NCBI GenBank assembly: GCA_965207705.1
Contig: OZ242292.1
Coordinates: 1,488,001 to 1,552,000, forward strand
DNA from: JAAOII01 sp965207705
GTDB lineage: Bacteria; Pseudomonadota; Gammaproteobacteria; CBDBNL01; JAAOII01
Direction of reading: 5' to 3'
Length of the DNA stretch: 64,000 bases
Positions 53,181 through 62,796 of the stretch are shown here, one piece after another. Each line of letters opens with the position of its first letter. Position 1 is the first letter of the stretch. The position numbers and the translations under genes are program-made. Under the pieces are notes generated by a model, which was not told the origin of the DNA, did not search any database, and saw only the letters and a list, made by a program, of their open reading frames with translations.

Positions 53181-54818
53181 CTAACTTATACTTCGCAAAA
53201 ATATGTTATATGCCTCATTATCCGTTTCTGGATAAAAGGTAAAGCCAAGATCCTTCAAGTACCTATACAACATATTCCTCTCATTTGCCGGCACCTGCAT
53301 TCCCGCCAGCACTCTGCCATAAGCCGCTCCATGATTGCGATAATTAAACAAAGAAATATTCCATTTGGGGTTTAGCTTCTGCAAAAAGTGTAGCAAAGCC
53401 CCTGGCCTTTCAGGAAACTCAAACCTAAAGATAATCTCATTCTCAGGCGGAGTAGGGGGAATGCCTCCCACCATATATCTAATATGCAGTTTAGCCATTT
53501 CGTTGGATGTCATATCATAAGCAGGAAAGTTAATCTTGCGTAGTTTATCCAGTATCTGGTCAATATCATCTCTACTCTTAATCCGCACTCCAACAAAAAT
53601 ATGCGCCTGAGCAGAGTGGCTATATCTATAGTTAAATTCGGTTATGTTGTACTTGTGCAGTAAACTGCAAAAACGGCGAAAACTTCCTGGCTTCTCAGGG
53701 ATAGTCACTGCAAATAATCCTTCTCGTTGCTCACCTATGTCGGTGCGTTCCGCTATATGACGCAGGCGGTCAAAGTCCGTATTGGCGCCAGAAAGAATTG
53801 CTACCAGATGCTCGGTGGATGACGATGATGAATCTGAGTTGCTCTTGCTTGCTGCTTTGCTGCCAACCCTGCCACCAGTTTTGCTTCGTTGCTGTCCATT
53901 AAGCCCATCAAGCCCACGCCAATCCGAGCCGTTCTCACAATATTTGCGCACTCCAGCCAATGCCACAGCACCCGCTGGCTCGGCAAGAACGCGAGTATCT
54001 TCAAAAATATCCTTAGTAGCAGCGCATATCTCATCCGTGGTCACGGTTATCATCCCATCAATGCACTGGCGCGCCAACTTAAAACACTCACTACCAACTC
54101 TATTGACAGCTACTCCATCGGCAAATATGCCAACATGCGGCAAAGTGGTAACTCTTTTGTTCTTGAGGGCAATGGTCATACTGGCGGCATCCTCTGGCTC
54201 TACCCCAATTATCTTAACCTTCGGATTAACATACTTTATATATGCGCCTATGCCAGCTATTAGACCACCACCGCCGACCGGAACAAACACCGCATCTACG
54301 CGTTGCTGTTGTTGGCGAATTATCTCAGCTCCAATGGTGCCTTGCCCAGCTATGATTTGTGGGTCGTTGAAGGGTGGTATATATGTGTAGCTATTTTCCT
54401 TGATAAGCGATTGGGTGTGTTGAAATGCTTCATCAAAAGTATCACCTTTAAGAATTAAGTTCGCATTATACGAACGCACCGACTTAACTTTGGTTTCGGG
54501 CGTGGAGACAGGCATTACAATAGTTGCCTTAATCCCAAGCTGCTCTGCGGACATCGCCACTCCCTGCGCATGGTTGCCAGCAGATGCGGCAATTATGCCA
54601 TTTTTTGTTTTGCTAGCAGGCAAGGATGCAATCATATTATAGGCGCCGCGCAGTTTGAAAGAGAATATGGGCAGCAAATCCTCGCGCTTTAGATATACCT
54701 CTTTGTTGAAGCGTTTAGAAAAGTTATTTATTCGTTGTAGGGGGGTCTCGCTGAGAGTTTCATAAACTCGCGATGACTGGATTAGACGATTATAATCCTG
54801 CAATATCTTCAAAGACAT
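53181..54818 (-). CDS. ilvA: Threonine ammonia-lyase, biosynthetic
   Basis: This 545-residue PLP enzyme has the Schiff-base Lys55 in FSFKLRGAYN, the PLP phosphate loop PVGGGGLIAG, and two C-terminal ACT-like regulatory repeats (KPGSFRRFCSLLHKYNI; RPGALLHFLQKLNPKWNI). It deaminates threonine to 2-oxobutanoate for isoleucine synthesis and is normally feedback-inhibited through the ACT region. A Ser/Lys/Gly-rich insertion (SKAASKSNSDSSSSS) lies between the catalytic and regulatory parts, making it about 30 residues longer than E. coli IlvA. A -10 box lies 7 nt before the ATG. Confidence 0.95.
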   Translation of the reverse strand: MSLKILQDYNRLIQSSRVYETLSETPLQRINNFSKRFNKEVYLKREDLLPIFSFKLRGAYNMIASLPASKTKNGIIAASAGNHAQGVAMSAEQLGIKATIVMPVSTPETKVKSVRSYNANLILKGDTFDEAFQHTQSLIKENSYTYIPPFNDPQIIAGQGTIGAEIIRQQQQRVDAVFVPVGGGGLIAGIGAYIKYVNPKVKIIGVEPEDAASMTIALKNKRVTTLPHVGIFADGVAVNRVGSECFKLARQCIDGMITVTTDEICAATKDIFEDTRVLAEPAGAVALAGVRKYCENGSDWRGLDGLNGQQRSKTGGRVGSKAASKSNSDSSSSSTEHLVAILSGANTDFDRLRHIAERTDIGEQREGLFAVTIPEKPGSFRRFCSLLHKYNITEFNYRYSHSAQAHIFVGVRIKSRDDIDQILDKLRKINFPAYDMTSNEMAKLHIRYMVGGIPPTPPENEIIFRFEFPERPGALLHFLQKLNPKWNISLFNYRNHGAAYGRVLAGMQVPANERNMLYRYLKDLGFTFYPETDNEAYNIFLRSIS

Positions 54819-54825
54819 CAGTGCG

Positions 54826-54831
54826 AGTATA
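54826..54831 (-). promoter_or_regulatory. -10 box of ilvA
   Basis: TATACT on the minus strand, 7 nt before the ilvA ATG. The expected transcription start coincides with the start codon. The -35 region is weak. Confidence 0.5.
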
Positions 54832-54882
54832 GATTCAGTAATCTCATGCCATTATTATAAATGATAAATTTCTGTATATTGC

Positions 54883-54911
54883 TTGAATCGCACCCGCAAA
54901 ACATGTAAAAT
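54883..54911 (+). promoter_or_regulatory. Predicted promoter of atpC
   Basis: TTGAAT (54883-54888), 17-bp spacer, TAAAAT (54906-54911), then 7 nt to ATG 54919. This supports that start codon and predicts a leaderless mRNA. Confidence 0.65.
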
Positions 54912-54918
54912 AAACCCT

Positions 54919-55362
54919 ATGGAACGAGATAACGCAAAAACCACACAATGCTTTATTACCAGCATGCGCGAAGAAATATATCACGGCGAGATAGAAGAAC
55001 TCACCGCTACAGGCGTGCGCGGTGAACTTGGCATTCTGCCAGGCCACGCGCCCTTACTTACAGAATTAATGCCAGGACCAGTGCAACTGCGCAAAAAAGG
55101 CGGTGAAGAAGATATATTCTATATCAAAGGCGGCTTCTTAGAAGTGCAGCCAGATAGCGTCCACATCCTTGCCGATGAAGCACTGCGCGAGCAAGGACTA
55201 AGCGAAGAAGCAGCTGAAGAAGCAAGAAAAGTGGCAGCCGAAGAACTCAACTCCAAAGATAAAATGGAGGCAAAGGAATACGCGCTCACCCGCGCCAAAC
55301 TCGTAGAAGCAGTCGGACAGTTGCGCACCCTAAGACGAATTAAAGACCGCTACAAAAGATAA
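54919..55362 (+). CDS. atpC: ATP synthase epsilon subunit (isolated gene)
   Basis: This protein has 147 residues from ATG 54919. A TTG at 54883 is part of the promoter and is rejected. The N-terminal beta-sandwich carries YHGEIEELTATGVRGELGILPGHAPLLT, split here as family blocks GEIEEL, GELGILPGHAPLL and IKGGFLEV. The C-terminal helical hairpin (EAAEEARKVAAEEL; RAKLVEAVGQLR) is complete. It is part of the F1 central stalk and regulates ATPase activity. atpC normally ends the atp operon, but here it lies between ilvA (divergent) and ftsB with no other atp gene in the window. Confidence 0.93.
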   Translation: MERDNAKTTQCFITSMREEIYHGEIEELTATGVRGELGILPGHAPLLTELMPGPVQLRKKGGEEDIFYIKGGFLEVQPDSVHILADEALREQGLSEEAAEEARKVAAEELNSKDKMEAKEYALTRAKLVEAVGQLRTLRRIKDRYKR

Positions 55363-55433
55363 CTAACTGAATACGGAACGGGGGAATAGATATTGGGGGA
55401 ACAGCCAGCAGGGATGACTGACAAGAGATAAAG

Positions 55434-55772
55434 TTACTTTTCCTCGTCAGGAAAAACGAAAAGTGTTTCATCATCTTTAACTAAATTCAAACTACGTCGC
55501 GCCTCCTCTTCAATTATTTGTGGGTCATTGCGCAAGTTATCAATATATTCTTTCTTTGCTTTATTCTCCTCAGTGAGCTCATCAACCTTGCCTTGAGTCC
55601 GTGTAATCTCTTTTTTAATATTACTCAGTAAAAATATATTCTCCTCCCCCGAAAAAATATACTTAATATTAACCACTGTAATCGCAAGAAAGATTAACCC
55701 GGCGATAGTAAATACTATCCCGCCTTTCCTACTGACGCCCTTGCCGCGCGCCTTAGCTGCTTTCTTAGCCAT
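55434..55772 (-). CDS. ftsB: Cell-division protein FtsB/DivIC family
   Basis: This is a 112-residue bitopic protein. It has a basic N-terminus (KKAAKARGKG), one transmembrane helix (VFTIAGLIFLAITVV), a coiled coil (IKKEITRTQGKVDELTEEN) and the conserved tail DPQIIEEEARRSLNLVKDDE. It fits the septum-formation initiator family, which bridges FtsL and FtsQ in the divisome. The usual neighbours (eno, ispD) are absent; it converges on atpC. Confidence 0.8.
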   Translation of the reverse strand: MAKKAAKARGKGVSRKGGIVFTIAGLIFLAITVVNIKYIFSGEENIFLLSNIKKEITRTQGKVDELTEENKAKKEYIDNLRNDPQIIEEEARRSLNLVKDDETLFVFPDEEK

Positions 55773-55853
55773 AAGGTTATTATATACCTCACTAACCCCT
55801 TATATCAAATAAAAATTCATACTTAATGCATAAATTCTTGCTACGCTGGTCTG

Positions 55854-55979
55854 TAGGGGCGGAGCTGCGCTCCGCCCGCAAAATGTCTAATACTCGCAAT
55901 AACACCATCAATATGCTCGCGATAAACTCCTGAATAGCGAAATCATACACGTTTTATCAAATCGCTTTCATGTTATAAT
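55854..55979 (+). repeat. Dispersed palindromic repeat, copy 2, ending in a -10 box
   Basis: It begins TAGGGGCGGAGC. GGGCGGAGC and GCTCCGCCC form a perfect 9-bp stem with a 3-nt loop (55857-55877). The CTAATnCTCGC...ATGCTCG block and the terminal ATCGC-YYY-CATGTTATAAT (TATAAT 55974-55979) match copy 1. The element marks the start of the AT-rich island and lies 60 bp before the next gene. Confidence 0.7.
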
Positions 55980-56039
55980 TTTTTCTATATTGATTAACAT
56001 ATCAATATTGATTAAGATTAAAAAAATTGAGGTATAAAT

Positions 56040-56753
56040 ATGAACAAGAAAGAGGGAAAAACTAGCATAGATAAAGAGTTAGGATTTAACTTTACACTTA
56101 GTAATACCTATGCTTTAAGAGCACAACACCACAGAAATAAAGCGGATGAATATGGTAAATTATTTTCTAAACGATTGATATCCTTATTTATACCTTTGGT
56201 TTATCTATTTCCACTATTATTTATTTTACTTCCACTTTTACTTCCATTTTTCCTTGCAATTTCCCTTCCACTTTTCCCGCAAACTTTGATAGAAATTTTG
56301 AAGAAATTGCCTATACATACAGGAATAGAGGGCTACTTACTAACATCTTCGCTATTAATATCTGCTATAGGAATTTTAATTTGGTTGGGAACATATTATA
56401 AAAGTAGAGAGAGGGAAGAGAGAATATTAGAGGAAGAGTACTCGCATAAGGAGACGTTAGTTAAATTTTTTGAAGAATATAGTTCACGAAAAGAAATCTC
56501 CGGTGATAAAGAAGCAAAGCATATCTTGTTAGATCTTCATAAGCATGTAATTGATAACGCCGCATATAACCCTAGCTTTCGGTTGGGTAAAGAAAAAAGC
56601 GATCATCCAACCGTAAAAGTTATAAATGAGTTAAGTGATAACTTAACAAAAGTAGTAGATAAAACTTATGATATGTCGGGAAAGACAAGCGGAAAGAACA
56701 ACTCCGCTCAGCTAAGTAAACCCAATAAACCTAAGAAGCTAAAAGCTAAATAA
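56040..56753 (+). CDS. Predicted membrane protein with C-terminal coiled/helical domain
   Basis: This 237-residue protein is not assigned to a family. An N-terminal ~45 residues of helix (TYALRAQHHRNKADEYGKLF) is followed by a strongly hydrophobic segment at ~50-80 and another at ~105-125. A charged helical cytoplasmic part (SREREERILEEEYSHKE...) and a Lys-rich tail (KPNKPKKLKAK) follow. The helix-two-TM-helix layout recalls SLATT-like membrane components of defence loci, but this is layout only. It is AT-rich and same-strand upstream of the type III genes, so an accessory role there is possible. GAGG 8 nt before the ATG may be the ribosome-binding site. Confidence 0.55.
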   Translation: MNKKEGKTSIDKELGFNFTLSNTYALRAQHHRNKADEYGKLFSKRLISLFIPLVYLFPLLFILLPLLLPFFLAISLPLFPQTLIEILKKLPIHTGIEGYLLTSSLLISAIGILIWLGTYYKSREREERILEEEYSHKETLVKFFEEYSSRKEISGDKEAKHILLDLHKHVIDNAAYNPSFRLGKEKSDHPTVKVINELSDNLTKVVDKTYDMSGKTSGKNNSAQLSKPNKPKKLKAK

Positions 56754-56926
56754 CTCCAATATTCCATAGAATATTTATTCTCATTTCTAGTGATTAGTTA
56801 ATTAATACCATATATTAATATAGATACCGATTATAGGAAGGAAGGCACATATCTATTATCAGATACACCAATCAGCTCTAAATATGATAAATTAAGTGGC
56901 AATATACATTAACTATGTAATTTCCT

Positions 56927-58912
56927 ATGAGCGATACAAAAATCCGTGATCTTATATATGAGGTCTTAAAATCTGATGAGAGAATTTGGTCTAAACCAAT
57001 TTCATCGGATAAGACCCCAGAACTTAATTACACCTTTCTGTTAAAACTGATAGAAGATATTGATGGAAAAATCATTGATATGCTAATAGAGGAAAAGAAG
57101 CTAAGAGAAAAATTTTTTGTTAAAACAAAAACTGCTTATATATTTAATACGGATAGCTTTCGCTTGTTTATGGAGAAAAATAAAATTGATAATTCCTATA
57201 CACAGTATAGAAATAGAATTGGATTAACCAATGGCAAGAGATTTATTAATGACTCTAATGATGTAGTTCTTAATTTCCCCTATAAAGATTGTGTATTGGA
57301 AGGCGGACAAAGCACAGAAGAAGGGATGGATACATCTTTCAAATATTCTGAAAAAACAAAAAAATATGAAACAGAAAAATCTAAAAGAAAAGAAATATTT
57401 TTTAATCAAATTATAGCTTCAGATGAAATTGATCGTCTATTCGATGAAAAAGCATTAGTCAACTGGAAAAGGTACATTAAAAATAGTGAAGAAATAGGTG
57501 AAGAAACAGTTAAAGAAATAAAGCGCGATGAGAACGGAACAATAAAAGAGAACTTAATAATTAAGGGCAATAATTTATTGGCACTTCATAGTATAAATAA
57601 ACAATTTGCAGACAAAGTAAAGCTCATTTATATAGATCCACCGTATAACACAGGAAAAGATGGGTTTAAGTATAATGATAAATTTAATCATTCTACTTGG
57701 CTAACTTTTATGAAAAACAGGTTGGAAGTAGCAAGGAGGTTATTACGAGATAATGGAGTTATATTTATTTCGGTTGACGATAGAGAGTTTGCATATTTAA
57801 AAATACTGTGTGATGAAATTTTTGGACGAGAAAATTTCTTGAATGATGTTATTTGGAATTCTACGAAGTCAGTCACTAATACAGCAATTATTTCGGTTTC
57901 ACATACTCATAATTTAGTATATTTCAAAAATAAAGATTACTATATAAAAAATAGAACAGAATTTAGGCTGGTTGAGGATGGTGAAGGTTTTTTTAATCCA
58001 GATGATGATCCTAGGGGTGTTTGGAAAGCTGATCCATTTCAAGTAGGTGGGTGGCGGCCTAATCAACAATATGAAATAAAAAACCCGAATACGGGAATTA
58101 TTTATACACCAAACAAAGGTTGTAGCTGGAAAAATGATTATAAAAAATTTCAGGAATTGGTGGCTGACAATAGAATAGTTTTCGGTGCTAGAGGCACTGC
58201 TAGTCCGCAAAGGAAAAGATTTTTATTTGAATCGGAAAAAAGAGGAAAGGTTTCAAAAACTATATGGGATGATGCTGGTACAACTACAGATGGAACAAGG
58301 CATCTCAAGCAATTATTTAATGAAATAGTTTTTGATAATCCAAAACCAGAACAATTTATTGAAAAAATTATTGAATTGGCTACTAATGAATATGACATTG
58401 TCTTAGACTATCATCTAGGAAGTGGTACAACCGCCTCTGTAGCACACAAAATGGGCAGGCAATATATTGGGATAGAGCAAATGGACTATATAAAAAACAT
58501 TGCTTGTGAAAGATTAAAAAAGGTTCTAAATGGTGAGCAAGGGGGAATTTCAAAATCAGTGAATTGGCAAGGAGGCGGAGATTTTATTTACCTTGAACTA
58601 GCTAAATGGAACGAACAAGCAAAAGAGAAAATTAAAGCTTGCAAGAGTTTAAAAGAATTAGAGAAAGTTTTTAATTCTCTCTATGAAAAATATTTTCTTA
58701 ATTATAATCTAAAACTTCAAGAGTTTAAAGAAAAAATTATAAAAGAAGATAATTTTAATAAATTATCATTAGAGAAACAGAAGGAAATATTTTCAGAAAT
58801 ATTAGACCTTAACCAAATGTATGTTCAGAAAACGGAGATGGCTGATCAAAAATTTGAGATTAGCAAGGAGGATCAAGAATTAACTAAAAAATTTTATAAT
58901 AGCGAAAAATAG
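56927..58912 (+). CDS. mod: Type III restriction-modification methyltransferase Mod
   Basis: This is a 661-residue beta-class N6-adenine methyltransferase. Motif IV is DPPYNTG (Asp237-Tyr240), with motif I LGSGTT (498-502 for GSGTT) towards the C-terminus. Family blocks NFPYKDCVLEGGQ, SVDDREFAYLK and RQYIGIEQMDYI are present. The central target-recognition region (~310-430) sets specificity. Mod alone methylates, and with Res forms the restriction enzyme. It is strongly AT-rich compared with the core, consistent with transfer. No simple-sequence repeat suggesting phase variation was seen. Confidence 0.95.
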   Translation: MSDTKIRDLIYEVLKSDERIWSKPISSDKTPELNYTFLLKLIEDIDGKIIDMLIEEKKLREKFFVKTKTAYIFNTDSFRLFMEKNKIDNSYTQYRNRIGLTNGKRFINDSNDVVLNFPYKDCVLEGGQSTEEGMDTSFKYSEKTKKYETEKSKRKEIFFNQIIASDEIDRLFDEKALVNWKRYIKNSEEIGEETVKEIKRDENGTIKENLIIKGNNLLALHSINKQFADKVKLIYIDPPYNTGKDGFKYNDKFNHSTWLTFMKNRLEVARRLLRDNGVIFISVDDREFAYLKILCDEIFGRENFLNDVIWNSTKSVTNTAIISVSHTHNLVYFKNKDYYIKNRTEFRLVEDGEGFFNPDDDPRGVWKADPFQVGGWRPNQQYEIKNPNTGIIYTPNKGCSWKNDYKKFQELVADNRIVFGARGTASPQRKRFLFESEKRGKVSKTIWDDAGTTTDGTRHLKQLFNEIVFDNPKPEQFIEKIIELATNEYDIVLDYHLGSGTTASVAHKMGRQYIGIEQMDYIKNIACERLKKVLNGEQGGISKSVNWQGGGDFIYLELAKWNEQAKEKIKACKSLKELEKVFNSLYEKYFLNYNLKLQEFKEKIIKEDNFNKLSLEKQKEIFSEILDLNQMYVQKTEMADQKFEISKEDQELTKKFYNSEK

Positions 58913-58938
58913 AATATGTCAAACATCAGTGATTCATA

Positions 58939-61791
58939 ATGCCAGATATTAAATATTTATACGAGATAATTGAGGGTAAAGCACGCAAATTAAGGATTCT
59001 ACAACCTGAAATACCAAAATATATTTTAGAGAATTTAAGACATGGTTTTTTTGAGTGGCAACAAGAAGCTTTTGATAATTTTTTACTTTATCAGGAGATA
59101 AAAAAAATAGAGGATCCCAATTCCTACACTCATCTGATGTTTAATATGGCTACTGGATCTGGTAAGACCATGTTGATGGCAGCTGCTATTCTTTATTATT
59201 ATGAACAAGGATATAGACACTTTTTATTTTTTGTGAATCAAAATAATATTTTAGATAAAACTATAAGTAACTTTATCAATAGCACCCACACTAAACATCT
59301 TTATACAAATCCAATTTTTATTGATAACGCAACTATTTCAATCAAGGAAGTAGAGGTATTTAGTGATAATCCACAAGGTATAGAAATTAAATTTGCTACT
59401 ATTCAACAACTATATTACGATATACATACTGAACAAGAAAATAAGACAACTCTGGATACCCTACATAAAAAAGATATTATCATGCTTGCTGATGAAGCAC
59501 ATCATCTTAATGCTAACACAAAAAACATTACTATAATAGAAGATTTTTTTGACAAAGAGTTAAAAGGTTCTAAAGCAGAAAAAGAAAAAAAGGGCTGGGA
59601 ACATACAGTTATAGAATTTATTCTAAAGAAGAGAAATCCCGGGGATGAAAGGCTCCCCACTCATAATAGGAATGTACTTTTGGAGTTTACTGCTACTATT
59701 CCCTCAGATTCAGAAGTTATTAAGAAATATAGTGATAAAGTAATTTATAAATTTGAGTTAGTGGAGTTTCTAAAGAAAGGATTTACTAAAGAGATAAATC
59801 TGATATCTTCTACTTTAGATAAAAATGAAAGGATTCTACATGCATTATTATTTAATTGGTATCGGCATAAAATTGCACTTAAGCACGGAGTTATTAATTT
59901 TAAACCAGTAATACTTTTTAGAAGTAAAGAAATTAAAGATTCAAAAATAGATTACGAAGAATTTTTATGCTGGATAGATCGTCTTGAAGAGAAGAACTTT
60001 GATTTTCTTAATAATATTTCTGAAAGAATTATTGAAGATCGTTCAGCAGATTTTTCTAATATAGAAAAATCAGGAACTGAAAAAATTTTAGAATTTATTA
60101 GAGGTGAGAATAAAGGTTATAGTGAAGCAATAAAATGGCTAAAAAGTAATTTTATAGAGAGGAATGTAATTATCACCAATTCAGAAACAAATAAAAAGAA
60201 AACAGAAGTAATAACAGCGGAACAGGAAAAGCTTCTTAACAGTTTAGAGGATAAAGAAAATAATATTAGAGGGATCTTTACGGTTAATAGATTAACGGAA
60301 GGATGGGATGTATTGAATCTTTTTGATATTGTTCGTCTTCATCAAGAAGAAAATTCTGGAGATAATGACACAGAATTTATTGCAGCAACAACTTCAGAGA
60401 AACAACTTATAGGTAGAGGAGTAAGATATTTTCCTTTTACATATAATGATAAACCTGAAAGACAAAGAAAATTTGATGGTGAACTTGAACATGAACTGCG
60501 AATTTTAGAAGAGTTACACTATTATACTTATGATAAAAAATCACGGTATATTTCCCAGCTTAAAGAAGCACTAAGGAAAGAGGGCCATATGAGAGAAGAT
60601 AAAGTTGTTAGAACTTACGAATTAAAGGAAGGTTTTAAAGAAAGCAAATTTTATATGAATACTAAACTTTTTTATAACAAAAAAATAGCTAATCCAAATA
60701 GAAAGAATAAAAATTTGGACGATATTCCAAAGGATTTTTTTACCCCCTATAGAGTTAAGGATATAGAAATGGCTGAAGAGATAATGGATTATGATTTTCA
60801 AGAAAATTTACAAAAACTAAAATTAAAAGAAAAAGAGCTAATATCAATTAAAAAGAAATTCAAAGATATTGAAAAGCATATTTTTTTGAAGGCGGTAAAC
60901 ATAAAAGCTAAAGAAGAAAACTCTTTATTTCAGTTTGAAAAATTAAGTGAAGAATTGAATGTAAAAAGTATTGATGATTTGCAAACAAAGATATTAGCAG
61001 ATTTTCAAATAACGATTGTTGCTCCCCAAGGCACTAAATATGAAAACATTGAAGGGAAGGAAAAACTAAATATTGTGCTTATTATTTTACGGCAGATATT
61101 TGGAGAACTTAAGAAACAAATTGCTCCTGAGATAGGTAGTGATTTTAGGATGAAGAATTTAAAAGATTTTTTCTCCAAACCTAAAAGTAAACTGATAGCA
61201 GAAAACATAGAAACTAAAAATCTGGAAAATAAATTAAAGCACGCTGATTGGTATGCTTTAAATGCCTTTACTGGAACAAGTGAAGAAGCGAGCATGATTG
61301 AGTTTATACAAGAAACTGTAGGCGATTTGAATAAGGAATGTGATGAATTCTATCTGTTAAGAAATGAAGAGGTTTATAAAATATATGACTTCAAGACTGC
61401 TAGAGGATTTTGCCCTGATTTTATATTGTTTTTAAAAAGTAAAGATAAAGGAGAGTTTAAACATAATAAAACAATAACCCGTTCAGAAAAATATTATCAA
61501 ATTTTTATTGAACCTAAAGGTGAACAATTTATTGGTTATGATAATAGTATAGTGGGAGATAGTATTGATAAGAGAACATTCAAAACGGGTAAAGAAGGAT
61601 GGAAAGAAGAATTCTTGGAAGAGATATCCAAAAGATATGGATTTAACGAGATTGTAGAAGCAGAGAATCCTAAATATAGATTAATAGGGTTACCTTTCTA
61701 TAATACAGACACAAAATTTAAAGCTATATTTGGAGAAAAATTTGAGGAGGTAGTTGAAGACCTTTCAACTTTTAATAACAGTCCTCAATAG
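58939..61791 (+). CDS. res: Type III restriction-modification endonuclease/helicase Res
   Basis: This is a 950-residue SF2 helicase-nuclease. Walker A is ATGSGKT (71-77), DEAH at 185-188, motif III FTATIP, motif VI LIGRGVRYFPF. The C-terminal nuclease has CPDFILF (Asp827) and IEPKG (Glu858, Lys860). All key residues are intact, unlike the HsdR in this window. ATP-dependent one-dimensional communication between two Mod-Res complexes leads to DNA cleavage. It begins 26 bp after mod. Same AT-rich composition as mod. Confidence 0.95.
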   Translation: MPDIKYLYEIIEGKARKLRILQPEIPKYILENLRHGFFEWQQEAFDNFLLYQEIKKIEDPNSYTHLMFNMATGSGKTMLMAAAILYYYEQGYRHFLFFVNQNNILDKTISNFINSTHTKHLYTNPIFIDNATISIKEVEVFSDNPQGIEIKFATIQQLYYDIHTEQENKTTLDTLHKKDIIMLADEAHHLNANTKNITIIEDFFDKELKGSKAEKEKKGWEHTVIEFILKKRNPGDERLPTHNRNVLLEFTATIPSDSEVIKKYSDKVIYKFELVEFLKKGFTKEINLISSTLDKNERILHALLFNWYRHKIALKHGVINFKPVILFRSKEIKDSKIDYEEFLCWIDRLEEKNFDFLNNISERIIEDRSADFSNIEKSGTEKILEFIRGENKGYSEAIKWLKSNFIERNVIITNSETNKKKTEVITAEQEKLLNSLEDKENNIRGIFTVNRLTEGWDVLNLFDIVRLHQEENSGDNDTEFIAATTSEKQLIGRGVRYFPFTYNDKPERQRKFDGELEHELRILEELHYYTYDKKSRYISQLKEALRKEGHMREDKVVRTYELKEGFKESKFYMNTKLFYNKKIANPNRKNKNLDDIPKDFFTPYRVKDIEMAEEIMDYDFQENLQKLKLKEKELISIKKKFKDIEKHIFLKAVNIKAKEENSLFQFEKLSEELNVKSIDDLQTKILADFQITIVAPQGTKYENIEGKEKLNIVLIILRQIFGELKKQIAPEIGSDFRMKNLKDFFSKPKSKLIAENIETKNLENKLKHADWYALNAFTGTSEEASMIEFIQETVGDLNKECDEFYLLRNEEVYKIYDFKTARGFCPDFILFLKSKDKGEFKHNKTITRSEKYYQIFIEPKGEQFIGYDNSIVGDSIDKRTFKTGKEGWKEEFLEEISKRYGFNEIVEAENPKYRLIGLPFYNTDTKFKAIFGEKFEEVVEDLSTFNNSPQ

Positions 61792-61802
61792 AATACATTA
61801 GA

Positions 61803-62747
61803 TTATTTATATTCTTGCCAATATTTAGGAAGCACTTTTTTGTATAAAATTATTTTGTTGTAAAGCCAGTCAAAGTATTCTTCATATTTAGACTGATCAA
61901 ATACATCGGTAACTTCTTTGTATGTTTTTATATTAGAAGAATCATCGTTTAGTTCCCAATTAACTTCTTGGCCTATTTCTTTTTCAATTTTATCACGAAT
62001 AGAATATAGGTATTTAAGGAAGTTTAATTTATCCTTAGAAAAATATAACACACACCCTAATCTTTTCTCTTTAAATAAAATCGTAGCGAACATTACACAC
62101 CCAGAAAAACCTATACCTGAGCTGCAAAAATGTTTTGGTATGGGTGTTGACACTTGAATTTTATCTCCATTTTCGTGAATATAATTTGTAAATTCTTGCC
62201 AAAAAAACAATTGTTTTTCTTGAGTATTAGTTAATTCATTAGACGTATAACTAGAACTTTTAATTGTTTTTGCCCATTCATTAGGGCTTGCTACTATTTC
62301 AAATTTAGGTGCTGGAGGGCTATTCTCTATCCGGTAAACCTTTAACTTTACTAAGAAAAACCCTATTTCCTGATCTGTGTGTTCGTTTAGCCATTTAACA
62401 GCTTGTTGATGTTCAGAGTTAAAACCCTTAACTATCCAAATAATAATTTTGGCATCATAGCCAGAAGCATAAGTGATTATCTGTCCAAGATGTCTATGAT
62501 TTGTATTTTCAAGTTGATTTTCAATTATTATTTTCCTGTCCCCTATATTATCTTTTGCAAGTATATCTACATTATACTTTCCAACACTTGCTTCAGATTC
62601 TATAAGTTCTATATTTAACCCACCTATTTCTTCTCCTAAAATATCAAGGTTTTCTTGCTTTGCAAGCCATGGTGTAAAATTTATCGCCTCATTTGCCCAC
62701 ACCTCTCGCAAGTCAACTTCTTTTAATATTGATAGTTTTTCATTCAT
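61803..62747 (-). CDS. DUF4268 protein with PD-(D/E)XK-like N-terminal domain
   Basis: This is a 314-residue protein. Residues ~45-100 read GKYNVDILAKD...IIIENQLE...HLGQIITYASG, the nuclease-like core of this family, with Asp in VDILA, Glu-Asn-Gln in place of E-x-K, and a conserved HLGQ. Gln at the third position is common in this family. The C-terminal part (~180-314) fits DUF4268. Members are often found near restriction and defence genes; the biochemical role is not established. It converges on res with 11 bp between stops and shares the AT-rich composition. Confidence 0.75.
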   Translation of the reverse strand: MNEKLSILKEVDLREVWANEAINFTPWLAKQENLDILGEEIGGLNIELIESEASVGKYNVDILAKDNIGDRKIIIENQLENTNHRHLGQIITYASGYDAKIIIWIVKGFNSEHQQAVKWLNEHTDQEIGFFLVKLKVYRIENSPPAPKFEIVASPNEWAKTIKSSSYTSNELTNTQEKQLFFWQEFTNYIHENGDKIQVSTPIPKHFCSSGIGFSGCVMFATILFKEKRLGCVLYFSKDKLNFLKYLYSIRDKIEKEIGQEVNWELNDDSSNIKTYKEVTDVFDQSKYEEYFDWLYNKIILYKKVLPKYWQEYK

Positions 62748-62796
62748 TTTAATTAATCTATTGGTTAGGTCTAATTAGCGTTCCCCCTATCTCCCC

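Noticed and set aside
53782..54390. 202-aa plus-strand ORF opposite ilvA
   Set aside because: It is antisense to the conserved catalytic and linker part of IlvA and has no independent features.
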